DNA of 64,000 nt from CAZIAK01 sp964537035 (GTDB lineage Bacteria; Planctomycetota; B15-G4), in the NCBI GenBank assembly GCA_964537035.1, contig CAZIAK010000027.1:1-64000 (forward strand), given 5' to 3'. Shown here piece by piece: positions 44,179 to 53,091 of the stretch. Made by a program: the position numbers and the translations under genes. Below the pieces are notes generated by a model that saw only the letters and a program-made list of their open reading frames with translations, was not told the origin of the DNA and made no database searches. The stretch's first letter is position 1. Each line of letters opens with the position of its first letter.

Positions 44179-46296
44179 ATGAGCACCTCCCCTGACCGAG
44201 CCCTGAGCTCGTTGCCCCACAAGCTGCTGCTCTCCCTGGCCCTGGCCGTGATCGTCGCCGGGCCCGCGTGGGCGGCCCCTGTCACGGAAGACAGCGAGCT
44301 GCTGGTGGCCACGGCGGGCCAGTCGGACATCACCGACATGATCGTCGAGCGACTGTCCAAGGCTCACTACGTGCAGGGCATTGATCTCGACGACGACTTC
44401 TCCAGCTCGATGTTCGATCGCTACATCACCTGGCTGGACCCTTCCCGCCTGTTCTTGTTGGAAGAGGACCTGGCTGAGTTCGAGATCTACCGGGAGCGGC
44501 TCGACAACGCTCTGCTCAAGGGCGACCTGAGCCCGGCCTACGCGATCTTCAATCGATTGCAGGACCGGCGGCGCGAGCGGATGGAATTCCTGATCTCTTC
44601 CATCGAAAACAGCATCGAGACCTTGCGCTTCGACGAGGGGGATTCCATCGAACTGGATCGCACCGAGGCGCCCTGGCCAAAGTCACGGGCAGAGGCCGAT
44701 GCGCTCTGGCTCAAGCGCTTCAAGAACGAGGTGCTGTCGCTGCGCCTGGCTGGCCAAGAGGTCGAAGAGATCAGCGAGGTACTGCTGCGCCGCTACAAGA
44801 ACCAGCTACGGCGCATCGAGCAGGCTACAGGTGACGACGTGTTTCGCATCTTCGTCAACGTCCTGGCCCACAGTTACGATCCGCACACCGAGTACTATCC
44901 GCCGCTCGATGCAGAGAACTTCGACATCACCATGAAGCTCTCCTTCGAGGGCATCGGCGCGCTGCTCGGGACAGACGGGGAGTACTGCCAGGTCGAGCGC
45001 ATCATCCCCGGAGGTCCCGCAGAGGACAACGGCGTGCTCATGGCCAGCGATCGCATCGTCGCCGTGGGACAGGACGAGAACGGCGAGATGGTCGACGTGG
45101 TGGGCTGGCGCAACGATGAGATCGTCGAGCTGATCCGGGGCCCGAAGGACACCACCGTGCGGCTGATGATTCTCGGCGCCAACCAGTCTGAGATCTCCTC
45201 CGCAAAGGAGCTGGCCCTGGTGCGGGACAAGGTCAAGCTCGAGTCCCAGGCTGCGCGGTCGAAGACGATCGAGATCGATGAGGCGGGGGAGAGCTTCAAG
45301 ATCGGCGTCATCGAGCTGCCCGCTTTCTACATGGACTTCGAAGCCGCCAGGAGCGGTGACCCCAACTTCAAGAGCGCCACCCGAGACGTGGCCAAGCTCG
45401 TGGCCGAGCTGCACCAGCAGGGCGTGGACGGCCTGATCATGGATCTTCGCAACAACGGCGGCGGCTCACTGATCGAGGCGCAAGAGCTCACCAGCATGTT
45501 CGTGGGCGCCACCCCCGTGGTGCAGATCCGGGGCGCCGACGACAACGTCGACGTGGTGCGTTCCAGTGCTCTGGCGCCGTACTACACGGGCCCGTTGGTG
45601 GTGCTGGTCAATCGCCTGTCGGCGTCGGCCTCCGAGATCTTCTCCGCCGCTGTGCAGGACACAGGCCGCGGCGTGGTGGTGGGCGAACGGACCTTTGGCA
45701 AGGGCACGGTGCAAGGCCTGCTGCCCCTGGGCGAGGGCCAGCTGAAGGTCACCCAGGCGAAGTTCTATCGCATCTCAGGGGGCTCGACCCAGCACAAGGG
45801 CGTGCGTCCAGACGTCAGGTTTCCGCGGACCTATGACCATGAGGAGATCGGCGAGAGCGCCCTCGAAGAAGCGCTCGAGTGGGATCGCATCCCTGGCATC
45901 GAGCATCCCAGACGCAAGAAGGTCGACAAGCTCGAAGGCTTCCTGCAGGAACAACACGAGAACAGGCGTGCGACGAATCCCGAGCTGGCCTACCTGATGA
46001 GCAGGATCGAGCTCTACGATGAGCTGGGCGCGGACACCACCGTGTCCCTCGACGAAGAGGTACGCAAGGCAGAGAAGGCTCTGGTCGACAGCCGCCACCT
46101 GGCCATCGAGAACATTCGCAGAGAGGCGCAGGGTGACGAGCCCTTGGAGTCGCTCGATGATTGGAAAGCGCCGGATATCGATCGGGACGTCGACGTCGAC
46201 ACCCTGGCCCAAGAGGCCGCGCGGGTGTTGGTGGACTTCATCCTGGAGGGCAGCAAGAAGCCGCGAGCGGATTCACTGGTGCACATCGGCGGCTGA
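44179..46296 (+). CDS. Carboxy-terminal processing protease (Prc/Tsp type)
   Basis: A 705-residue periplasmic S41 peptidase with a signal peptide (LLLSLALAVIVAGPAWA). N-terminal Prc helical domain at ~30-235 (IVERLSKAHYVQGIDLDDDF, FDRYITWLDPSRLFLLEEDL), then a PDZ domain (GIGALLGTDGEYCQVERIIPGGPAEDNG). The S41 core has LIMDLRNNGGGSL, the Ser-containing NRLSASASEIF and the Lys-containing GERTFGKGTVQ, giving the Ser-Lys dyad. A C-terminal domain (DUF3340-like) ends at ~700. It processes C-termini of envelope proteins. The ATG at 44179 is preferred; a GTG 6 nt upstream is in frame. Confidence 0.92.
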   Translation: MSTSPDRALSSLPHKLLLSLALAVIVAGPAWAAPVTEDSELLVATAGQSDITDMIVERLSKAHYVQGIDLDDDFSSSMFDRYITWLDPSRLFLLEEDLAEFEIYRERLDNALLKGDLSPAYAIFNRLQDRRRERMEFLISSIENSIETLRFDEGDSIELDRTEAPWPKSRAEADALWLKRFKNEVLSLRLAGQEVEEISEVLLRRYKNQLRRIEQATGDDVFRIFVNVLAHSYDPHTEYYPPLDAENFDITMKLSFEGIGALLGTDGEYCQVERIIPGGPAEDNGVLMASDRIVAVGQDENGEMVDVVGWRNDEIVELIRGPKDTTVRLMILGANQSEISSAKELALVRDKVKLESQAARSKTIEIDEAGESFKIGVIELPAFYMDFEAARSGDPNFKSATRDVAKLVAELHQQGVDGLIMDLRNNGGGSLIEAQELTSMFVGATPVVQIRGADDNVDVVRSSALAPYYTGPLVVLVNRLSASASEIFSAAVQDTGRGVVVGERTFGKGTVQGLLPLGEGQLKVTQAKFYRISGGSTQHKGVRPDVRFPRTYDHEEIGESALEEALEWDRIPGIEHPRRKKVDKLEGFLQEQHENRRATNPELAYLMSRIELYDELGADTTVSLDEEVRKAEKALVDSRHLAIENIRREAQGDEPLESLDDWKAPDIDRDVDVDTLAQEAARVLVDFILEGSKKPRADSLVHIGG

Positions 46297-46334
46297 CTGT
46301 CGTCCCTCCTTCGTTGGCGATGTGCCGGGCGTCC

Positions 46335-46434
46335 NNNNNNNNNNNNNNNNNNNNNNNNNNNNNNNNNNNNNNNNNNNNNNNNNNNNNNNNNNNNNNNNNN
46401 NNNNNNNNNNNNNNNNNNNNNNNNNNNNNNNNNN
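46335..46434. other. Scaffold gap 2 (100 N)
   Basis: Exactly 100 Ns. The flanks form an inverted repeat (ACTGTCGTCCCT at ~46299-46310 and AGGGGCGACAGT near 46450-46463, one G-U-compatible mismatch), and a run TTTTTTT follows on the plus strand at ~46481. The gap therefore falls inside a long hairpin, probably the terminator region of the protease gene, which is the likely reason for the break. Confidence 0.85.
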
Positions 46435-46491
46435 CCTCCCCGGTGGAGAGTAGGGGCGACAGTGGCCTTGATCGGTTTGTTTTTTTGACTG

Positions 46492-49305
46492 CTACTTCTT
46501 GGCGTGGCCTGGGCCGTCGACTGCGTAGTAGCTGCCTGGGAAGAACTCGTCGTTGTTGGCGGGCGAACCGCTCACGCGTTTGATCTCTGCGGCGCAGACC
46601 TTGTACTCGGCTGTGCCTGTGACCGTGTCCCCGGCGTCGTTGGTGAGCAGGTTGGCTCTGGCCTCTGCGAAGTGCAGGGGCATCCAGACGCAGCCTTTCC
46701 GTACCTGTCGTGAGACCAGGGCCCGCAGGGTGATGCTGCCTCTGCGGGTGGACATCTCGACCGTGTCGCCGTGGGAGATGCCTCGTCGTCCTGCGTCTCG
46801 CGGGTGGATCTCCACGAAGGGTTGGCCCTGCTTGGCCACAAGCCCCTCTTCACGCCGGGTTTGGGTCGCCGCGTTGTAGTGGTAGAGCGTGCGGCCTGTG
46901 GAGAGCAGCAGCCCGTACTGCTCGTCGGGCAGTTCTTCTGAGGGTCGGTACTCGACCGACTGAAACAGTCCCTTGCCGCGGAGTACGCCGCCCTCGTGAA
47001 GGTAGACGGTGCCCGGGTGGTCGACGTCAGGACAGGGCCACTGCAGCCCGGTCTTGCCCTCGTGGATCTCGTTGTCGAGGCGCTCGTGGCTCATGCCGGC
47101 GAACTTGGGGGCGTCCTTGCACAGCTCGGCGTAGACGTCTGCGGCGCCGTCGAAATGCCAGTCGCCACCGCAGGCGTTGGCGATGTCGACGAGAATGCGC
47201 CAGTCAGAGCGGGCCTCTCCCGGTGGGCTCACCGCCTTGCGCACGCGCTGGGCCCTGCGCTCGCTGTTGGTGAACACGCCCTCCTTCTCGACGTAGACCG
47301 CCGAGGGCAGCACCACGTCGGCGAAGCGCGCCGTCTCGTTGAGGAACGGCTCTTGAATGACCAGGAACTCGAGACCGTTCATGCGCTCTTCGAGGGCGGT
47401 CACGTTGGGCTCTGAGAGCAGGATGTCCTCGCCCATCACGTACATGCCTTTGATGGACGCACCCACGGCCTTCATCATCACGTTCAGGTTCATGCCCGGA
47501 TCGGGGCTCAGCTTCACACCCCACGAGGCCTCGTACTTGGCTTGAGCCTCCGGGTCGTCGACCTTCTGGTAGCCCGGGTAGAAGATGGGTGTGGCCCCCG
47601 CGTCGTTGGCACCCTGCACGTTGTTCTGTCCGCGCAGGGGGTTCATGCCCGACGAGGGCTTGCCCAGGTGTCCGGTCATGAGCACCAGATTGGCCAGGGC
47701 GTAGACGTTGTCCGTGCCATGGCTGTGCTCGGTGATGCCCAGGGTGTAGTAGATGCCCGCGCGGGGCGTGGTGGCATAGCGCCGGGCCACCCAGCGGATG
47801 TCGTCGGCGGGTATGCCGGTGACCTTCTCCGCCTCTTCGGGGGTGTACTTGGCCACGGCGTCCTGCACCGCAGCGAAGCCCTCGGTGTGTGTGGCGATGA
47901 AGTCCTTGTCGACCAGGCCCTCGGTGACGATCACGTGGGCCATGGCGTTGAGCAGCCACACGTCCGTGCCGGGCATCATCTTCAGATGCTTCTCGGCGAT
48001 GGACGACATCCAGATCGAGCGGGGGTCGGCGACCACCATGGTGGCCCCGCGCTTCACCGCCCGCTTCATCTCCATGGCGATGATGGGATGGGCTTCAGAG
48101 GTGTTCGAGCCGATGACGAACAAGAAGTCCGCGTCGCGGATCTCTCCGATCGAGTTGGTCATGGCGCCGGCTCCGAACGTTGTGACCAGACCGGCCACGG
48201 TAGGAGCGTGTCATGTGGCCGCGCATTGGTGGACGTTGTTCGTCCCCAACACGGCACGGCTCAGTTTCTGGACGAGGTAGTTCTCTTCCATGGTGCAGCG
48301 GGAGCTGCTGACGAAGCCCAGGGCGTCGGCTCCGTGGCGTTCTCTCACGCCCAGCAGCCCTTCGGCGGTGCGGGCCAGGGCTTCCTCCCACGTGGCCGGG
48401 TGCAGCTCGCCGTCGGCGCCGCGGATCAGGGGCGTGGTCAGCCGTTCGTCGTTGTGCACGAACTCGTAGGCGAAGCGGCCCTTCACGCAGAGGTTGCCGT
48501 CGTTGGTCGTGGTGCCGGCCTCGGGGGCGGTGACCTTGACCACCCGTCCCAGGCCGCCACGGGCCTCGGTGTCGACGTTCAGGTCGAGCTGGCAGCCCAC
48601 GCCGCAGTAGTTGCACGTGCTGCGCACCTTGGTCAGCTCGCGCTCGGGCTTGTCGCCCTTGACCAGGGGGCGTTTCTCGCCCATGGCGCCCGTGGGGCAC
48701 ACGTCGATGCAGCCGCCGCACAGCTCGCAGGTGGTGTCGAGTAACGACTCTTTGTCGACGGTCGAGATGGTGGTCTCGATGCCCCGGTGCGTGAGGGTGA
48801 TGGCCGACACGCCCTCGACCTCGTCGCAGTAACGGGTGCACCGTGCGCAGGTGATGCAGGTCGTGGGGTCGAAGTGAATGTAGGCGTTGCGGTCGTCGGG
48901 GCGCCCGTCGCGACGGCACTGCAGATCGCCCCAGTCGGTGGGGGCTTCGTAGCGCTCGACCATGTCGAGCAGCTGGTCAGGCGCGCCCTTCTCGCTGGCC
49001 TCCCGATCTTCGGGATGATCGGTCATGTAGAGGGCCAGCAGGGTCTTGCGGTGGCGGTCGATGCGCTCGCTCTCGGTGCTGACCACCATGCCGTCGGCGG
49101 CCTTGGTGGCGCAGGCCGGGGGCATGCGCCGCTGTCCATCGACTTCGACCAGGCAGGTGCGACAGGCGCCCGCAGGTTTCAGCCGGGGGTCGTGGCAGAG
49201 CGTGGGGATCTCGACCTTGTGACGCCGGGCCACCTCAAGGATCGTCTCGCCGGGCGCAAACGGATAGTCGCGCCCCTGCAGCTTGATCGTGTTGCGAGCG
49301 ATCAT
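46492..49305 (-). CDS. fdhA: Selenocysteine-containing formate dehydrogenase, catalytic subunit (Mo/W)
   Basis: Oxidises formate to CO2 with a molybdopterin centre. One 937-residue frame is interrupted only by TGA at codon 365 (48211-48213), reading NNVHQCAAT-U-HAPTVAGL, exactly where formate dehydrogenases have Sec or Cys before HxPTVAGL. N-terminal 2Fe-2S ferredoxin domain (CHDPRLKPAGACRTC), then Cys-rich clusters (CITCARCTRYC, CELCGGCIDVCP), then the Mo-domain 4Fe-4S site (CNYCGVGCQ, LCVKGRF). After the Sec the Mo-binding domains continue (GSNTSEAHPIIAMEMKR, NPLRGQNNVQGAND, STGRTLYHYN). A SECIS hairpin follows the TGA. Standard gene callers would split this at 48198/48211. The stop of the upstream beta gene overlaps the ATG by 4 nt. 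Confidence 0.9.
48175..48213 (-). promoter_or_regulatory. SECIS element of fdhA
   Basis: After the UGA (48213-48211) and 12 nt, GTGGCC (48198-48193) pairs with GGTCAC (48187-48182), six pairs with one G-U, enclosing the 5-nt loop GGTCT. The loop GGUCU and the 18-nt distance from UGA to loop are the same as in the well-known E. coli fdhF SECIS, which SelB recognises. This supports reading the TGA as selenocysteine. Confidence 0.85.
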
Positions 49306-50930
49306 GAACGGAACTCCTCAGGAAAGTGCTGAAGTGCTGTGGTGAGTGGCAGGGCCGCGGCCTGGCCCAGACCGCAGATCGAACCCTCGTTCATCTGCCA
49401 GGCGGCGTCGGCCACCTTGTCGAGAGGGCTGGCGCCGCTGACGGTCTCGCCGGTGGTGTGCTTGGCCAGCATCTTGTGCAGGTAGAACGTGCCGATGCGA
49501 CAAGGCGCGCACTGACCGCAGCTCTCGTCCTCAAAGAAGCGCAGCTGCTGCTTCACCGCCCAGGGGATGGACACGGTGTCGTTGAGCACGACCACGCCCG
49601 ACGAGCCGAGCATGGAGCCCACGTCTGCCAGCGACTTGAAGTCGAGGGGCACGGTGCGCATGGACGCGGGCAGAAAGCCCGAGCTGGCCCCTCCAGGGCT
49701 GAAGGCCTTGAGCTCGCCGACGTAACCGCCAGCGGCCTCGACCAGCTCGTCGAGGGTCACGCCCAAGGGCAGCTCGTAGGTGCCGGGCCGCTTGATGTGC
49801 CCGCTGACGCAGTACAGCTTGCTGCCAGACTCTTGGCGCCCCAGGTCCGAGAACCAGGGCCCGCCGTTCATGACGATCGAGGGGACGCAGGCGATGGTCT
49901 CCACGTTGTGCATGAGCGTGGGCTTGCCGAACAGTCCCACCTCGACGGGGAACGGCGGCTTGAGCCGAGGCATGCCCCGCTTGCCTTCGAGGGCTTCGAT
50001 GAGCGCGGTCTCTTCGCCGCAGATGTAGGCGCCCTGCCCGGCGTGCATGTGAAAGTGGATGTCGCCGTAGAGCTTGGCCTCGGTGACCCGGGCGATCTCC
50101 CGCTCGATGACACCCCAGGGCACGCCGAACTCACCGCGCAAGTAGAGGTAGACGTCTTGGGCGCCTGTGGCTGCGGCAGCGATGGCCAGCCCCTGAACGA
50201 CCAGGTCAGGCCTGCGCACGAGCAGCTCGCGATCCTTGAAGGTGCCTGGCTCGCCTTCGTCGGCGTTGAGCACCACGTAGCGCTTCTTCTCTGTTTGCTT
50301 GTCCACGGCGCGCCACTTGATGTGGGCGGGGAAGCCCGCACCACCTCGACCCTGGAGCCCGGAGGCCTCCAACGCGTCGAACAGCGCCGCGGGACCCATC
50401 TCGGCGGCGCGGCGAAACGCTGCCCCGTCGGTCTCGGGAGCGGCGGCCATGTTCAGGGCCAGGTGTTTCGGGTCGTCGTGCTCCGGGCCGATGACGCCGT
50501 TCCAGGGGGCGTCGCCCGGGTCGGCTGCGCAGGTGAGTGACGACCAGTCGTCGCCCGCTCGATCGATGTCGGCGACGGTGACCTCGGGCAGCACCCGGCG
50601 GTCGCGTAGCACAGCCGGGGGACGGTCGCATCCGGCCAGACACGAGACGCCTTCGACCGGCAGCCCGGCCTTGCCCGCGGCCGCGAGCACGTCGTCGGCG
50701 CCCGCCATGCGACAGGACAACCCGGTGCACACCCGCAGCTTGCGATCTGGGCGGGAGAGCAGGTGATAGAACGTGGCCACGCCGTAGACGTCGGCCTCGG
50801 GGATGCCCGTGTCTCGCGAGACCTGGCGGGCCACGCCCGGGGCCAACCCGCCCAGCTCTTGCAGCCGGTCGGGAACCTCGGCCCGGCGCTGGGCCTGGGC
50901 CTCGGCGGGTGTCGTCGATTCGGAGTCCAT
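49302..50930 (-). CDS. NAD-linked formate dehydrogenase beta subunit (NuoE-NuoF fusion)
   Basis: A 542-residue protein in which a NuoE-like thioredoxin-fold [2Fe-2S] domain (VCTGLSCRMAG ... SCLAGCDRPP, residues ~15-130) is fused to a NuoF-like domain. The latter has the FMN/NADH site (GRGGAGFPAHIKW, NADEGEPGTFKDREL) and the [4Fe-4S] motif ESCGQCAPCRIGT. It passes electrons from the catalytic subunit to NAD+. This combination is the FdsB/HoxF type. It overlaps fdhA by 4 nt (ATGA) and is first in the operon. GGAGG lies about 12 nt upstream of the ATG. No fdhD or separate gamma subunit is in the window. Confidence 0.9.
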   Translation of the reverse strand: MDSESTTPAEAQAQRRAEVPDRLQELGGLAPGVARQVSRDTGIPEADVYGVATFYHLLSRPDRKLRVCTGLSCRMAGADDVLAAAGKAGLPVEGVSCLAGCDRPPAVLRDRRVLPEVTVADIDRAGDDWSSLTCAADPGDAPWNGVIGPEHDDPKHLALNMAAAPETDGAAFRRAAEMGPAALFDALEASGLQGRGGAGFPAHIKWRAVDKQTEKKRYVVLNADEGEPGTFKDRELLVRRPDLVVQGLAIAAAATGAQDVYLYLRGEFGVPWGVIEREIARVTEAKLYGDIHFHMHAGQGAYICGEETALIEALEGKRGMPRLKPPFPVEVGLFGKPTLMHNVETIACVPSIVMNGGPWFSDLGRQESGSKLYCVSGHIKRPGTYELPLGVTLDELVEAAGGYVGELKAFSPGGASSGFLPASMRTVPLDFKSLADVGSMLGSSGVVVLNDTVSIPWAVKQQLRFFEDESCGQCAPCRIGTFYLHKMLAKHTTGETVSGASPLDKVADAAWQMNEGSICGLGQAAALPLTTALQHFPEEFRS

Positions 50931-51145
50931 GGGTGGCAATCCTCCACCGCAGCCTTCGAAGCGAGGGCGCGTCGAGCCATTGTATGTGTGCCCCGAAGCA
51001 CTGCACGGACTTCTCGGCGGGGGGCGGGTTCGCCGAGACGCCCGGTGACGTTCTGCTGACGGCTTGGTGAGGTTGCCGCAGGTCAGGCCAGGTTGCTGAG
51101 GGCAACGTGGTGAGCCGGGGTCTCGACGGAGGATCCAGGGCAGGA

Positions 51146-52921
51146 TCAGCTCGGGCTGGCGCCGTCGTCGGCTTCTGGCCTGAGCAGTTTGGGCAGACAC
51201 AGGGCCAGGCAGACGCCGGCCGCTCCCGTGATCGCCGTGGCCACCGCGGCGCTGGTGGTCTCGCCATAGATCCACCAGCCTGTGGCGAAGAGCGCGGCGT
51301 AGACGGTCAGGCAACCGAGCACCGTGGCCAACAACGCCCACCCAAAGGGAGTGCTGAGTGGTTTGATGCGCTCGTTGAAGGCGGCCAGTCGCTCGGGGTC
51401 GACCGGCGGTGTGAAGCACACGGTCAAGATCCAGATCGCCGTGGTCAGGGCCACCGCCAGGGGCTTGCTCCAGTACCCGAAGGAGGCACCCAGGGTCTCG
51501 ACCACTTCGGGCGTGCTGGCGTCATCCCAGGGCAAGAAGGTGAAGGTGAGGGCGATGGCACCGGAGGCGATCATGGCCGCGATCTCGCCCCAGGCGTTGA
51601 TGCGCGGCACGAACCAGCGCAACAAGAAGATCAGCCCGGTGCCCGCGCCGAACATGATGATGATGTCGAAGAGCTGGGCCGCGTTGCTCAGCATGAGCGC
51701 CACCGCTGCGGCGCAGATCATCTGCACCACTGTGAAGGCCCGGCCAGCCCAGACCAGCTCACGTTCGCTGGCGTCCGGGCGCAGGAAGCGATGGTAGAAG
51801 TCGTGCACCACGTACGACGCGCCCCAGTTGAGGTGGGTCGAGATGGTCGACATGTAGGCGGCGATGAGCGAGGCGAGGATGAGCCCGATCCAGCCGCTGG
51901 GCACGAAGGCGAGCATGGCCGGATAGCCCAGGTCGTGGCCCAGCTTGTCCGCCGCGATGTTGGGGAAGGCCTCGGAGATGCTGGCCAGGTCGGGGTAGAC
52001 CACCAACGAGCAGAGGGCCACCAGGATCCAGGGCCAGGGCCGCACCGCGTAGTGCACGACGTTGAAGAACAGCGTGGCCCGCAGGGCGTGTCGCTCGTCT
52101 TTGGCGGCGAGCATGCGCTGCACCACGTAGCCGCCGCCGCCGGGCTCAGCTCCCGGATACCAGGCCGCCCACCACTGCACCGCGAGCGGGATCAGCAGCA
52201 CGGTGATGAACAGGTCCTTGTCTGCTTCCCACGAGGGCAGCAGGGCCAGCTTGTCGGCGACGTTGGGGTGGGACAGAAGCCCGCTCAGCCCGCCGACCTG
52301 CTCGTGACCCAGTGCGTAATACGCCGCGACCACTGCGCCCACCATGGCCGTGATGAAGAGCACGCAGTCGGTGAGGATGACGCCGCGAAAGCCGCCCATC
52401 GACGAAAAGATCGCCGTCACGATGGAGGCCACCAGGATCGTCTGCAGCGGCTCGAGCCCCAGCATGATCCCGCCGATCTTGATCGCCGCCAGGGTCACCC
52501 CGGCCATGGTCAAGATGTTGAAGACCACGCCCAGGTAGAGCGCGCGGAAGCCCCGCAAGAACGCCGCCTCCTTGCCGGAGTAGCGCAGCTCGTAGAACTC
52601 CATGTCGGTGAGCGCGCCGCTGCGCCGCCAGAGTCTGGCGTAGAGGAACGTGGTCACCATGCCGGTGATCAGAAACGCCCACCAGCTCCAGTTCTTGGCC
52701 ACGCCCCCTTGGCGCACGAAGTCGGTGACCAGGTTCGGCGTGTCCGTGGAGAACGTGGTCGCCACCATGGACATGCCCAGCATCCACCAGGGCATGGTGC
52801 GCCCCGACAGGAAGAACTCGCTGGTGTTCTTGCCCGCGCGTCGCGACACCCACGCGCCGATGCCCAGCGAGAGGGCAAAGAAGCCAAAGATGATCGACCA
52901 GTCGAGGGTGGTGATCTGCAG
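51146..52921 (-). CDS. Sodium:solute symporter (SSS family), probable CTG start
   Basis: About 13 TM helices in a sodium/solute symporter fold (SEFFLSGRTMPWWMLGMSMVATTFSTDTPNLV, GVILTDCVLFITAMVGAVVAAYYAL, WIGLILASLIAAYMSTISTHLNWGASYVVHDFY). The solute is not known. The frame extends 24 codons beyond the GTG at 52849 and codes for TTLDWSIIFGFFALSLGIGAWVSRRAG, which is a normal first TM helix of the family, but it contains no ATG, GTG or TTG; a CTG at 52919-52921 is the only plausible start codon after the in-frame stop. If the GTG is used instead, the first helix would be lost. It lies 215 bp upstream of the formate dehydrogenase operon, same strand. Confidence 0.8.
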   Translation of the reverse strand: MQITTLDWSIIFGFFALSLGIGAWVSRRAGKNTSEFFLSGRTMPWWMLGMSMVATTFSTDTPNLVTDFVRQGGVAKNWSWWAFLITGMVTTFLYARLWRRSGALTDMEFYELRYSGKEAAFLRGFRALYLGVVFNILTMAGVTLAAIKIGGIMLGLEPLQTILVASIVTAIFSSMGGFRGVILTDCVLFITAMVGAVVAAYYALGHEQVGGLSGLLSHPNVADKLALLPSWEADKDLFITVLLIPLAVQWWAAWYPGAEPGGGGYVVQRMLAAKDERHALRATLFFNVVHYAVRPWPWILVALCSLVVYPDLASISEAFPNIAADKLGHDLGYPAMLAFVPSGWIGLILASLIAAYMSTISTHLNWGASYVVHDFYHRFLRPDASERELVWAGRAFTVVQMICAAAVALMLSNAAQLFDIIIMFGAGTGLIFLLRWFVPRINAWGEIAAMIASGAIALTFTFLPWDDASTPEVVETLGASFGYWSKPLAVALTTAIWILTVCFTPPVDPERLAAFNERIKPLSTPFGWALLATVLGCLTVYAALFATGWWIYGETTSAAVATAITGAAGVCLALCLPKLLRPEADDGASPS

Positions 52922-53024
52922 GGCTTCGGTGTCCGGGCGGGTGGGGCGTGAGCGGCGAGCGGGCAGTCTACCAGCGCGTGGGTGCGTTGGTGGACTTGCC
53001 CGCTCGAACCTGTTCGCGGTCCAT

Positions 53025-53090
53025 TCAGGAGGCGAAGAAGAAGAACAACAGCAGGCCGAGGACGACCAAGAGTGCCAGGGCGATCTTCAT
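53025..53090 (-). CDS. 21-residue single-helix membrane microprotein coupled to an ABC permease
   Basis: Minus-strand ATG at 53090, 1 nt after the TGA of the ABC permease gene, and TGA at 53025. The product starts MKIALALLVVLGLLL and ends FFFFAS, i.e. one short lysine followed by a ~18-residue hydrophobic helix. This is typical of a small membrane protein or of a hydrophobic regulatory subunit. The frame is short, so chance cannot be excluded, but the tight coupling and the clean TM composition argue for a real gene. A clear Shine-Dalgarno site is not visible, so translation would be coupled to the permease. Confidence 0.5.
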   Translation of the reverse strand: MKIALALLVVLGLLLFFFFAS

Positions 53091-53091
53091 G

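Noticed and set aside
48198..48213. A frameshift or nonsense pseudogene in the formate dehydrogenase gene.
   Set aside because: The only interruption is TGA at the catalytic Cys/Sec position with a correct SECIS hairpin, and both halves are otherwise intact in one frame.
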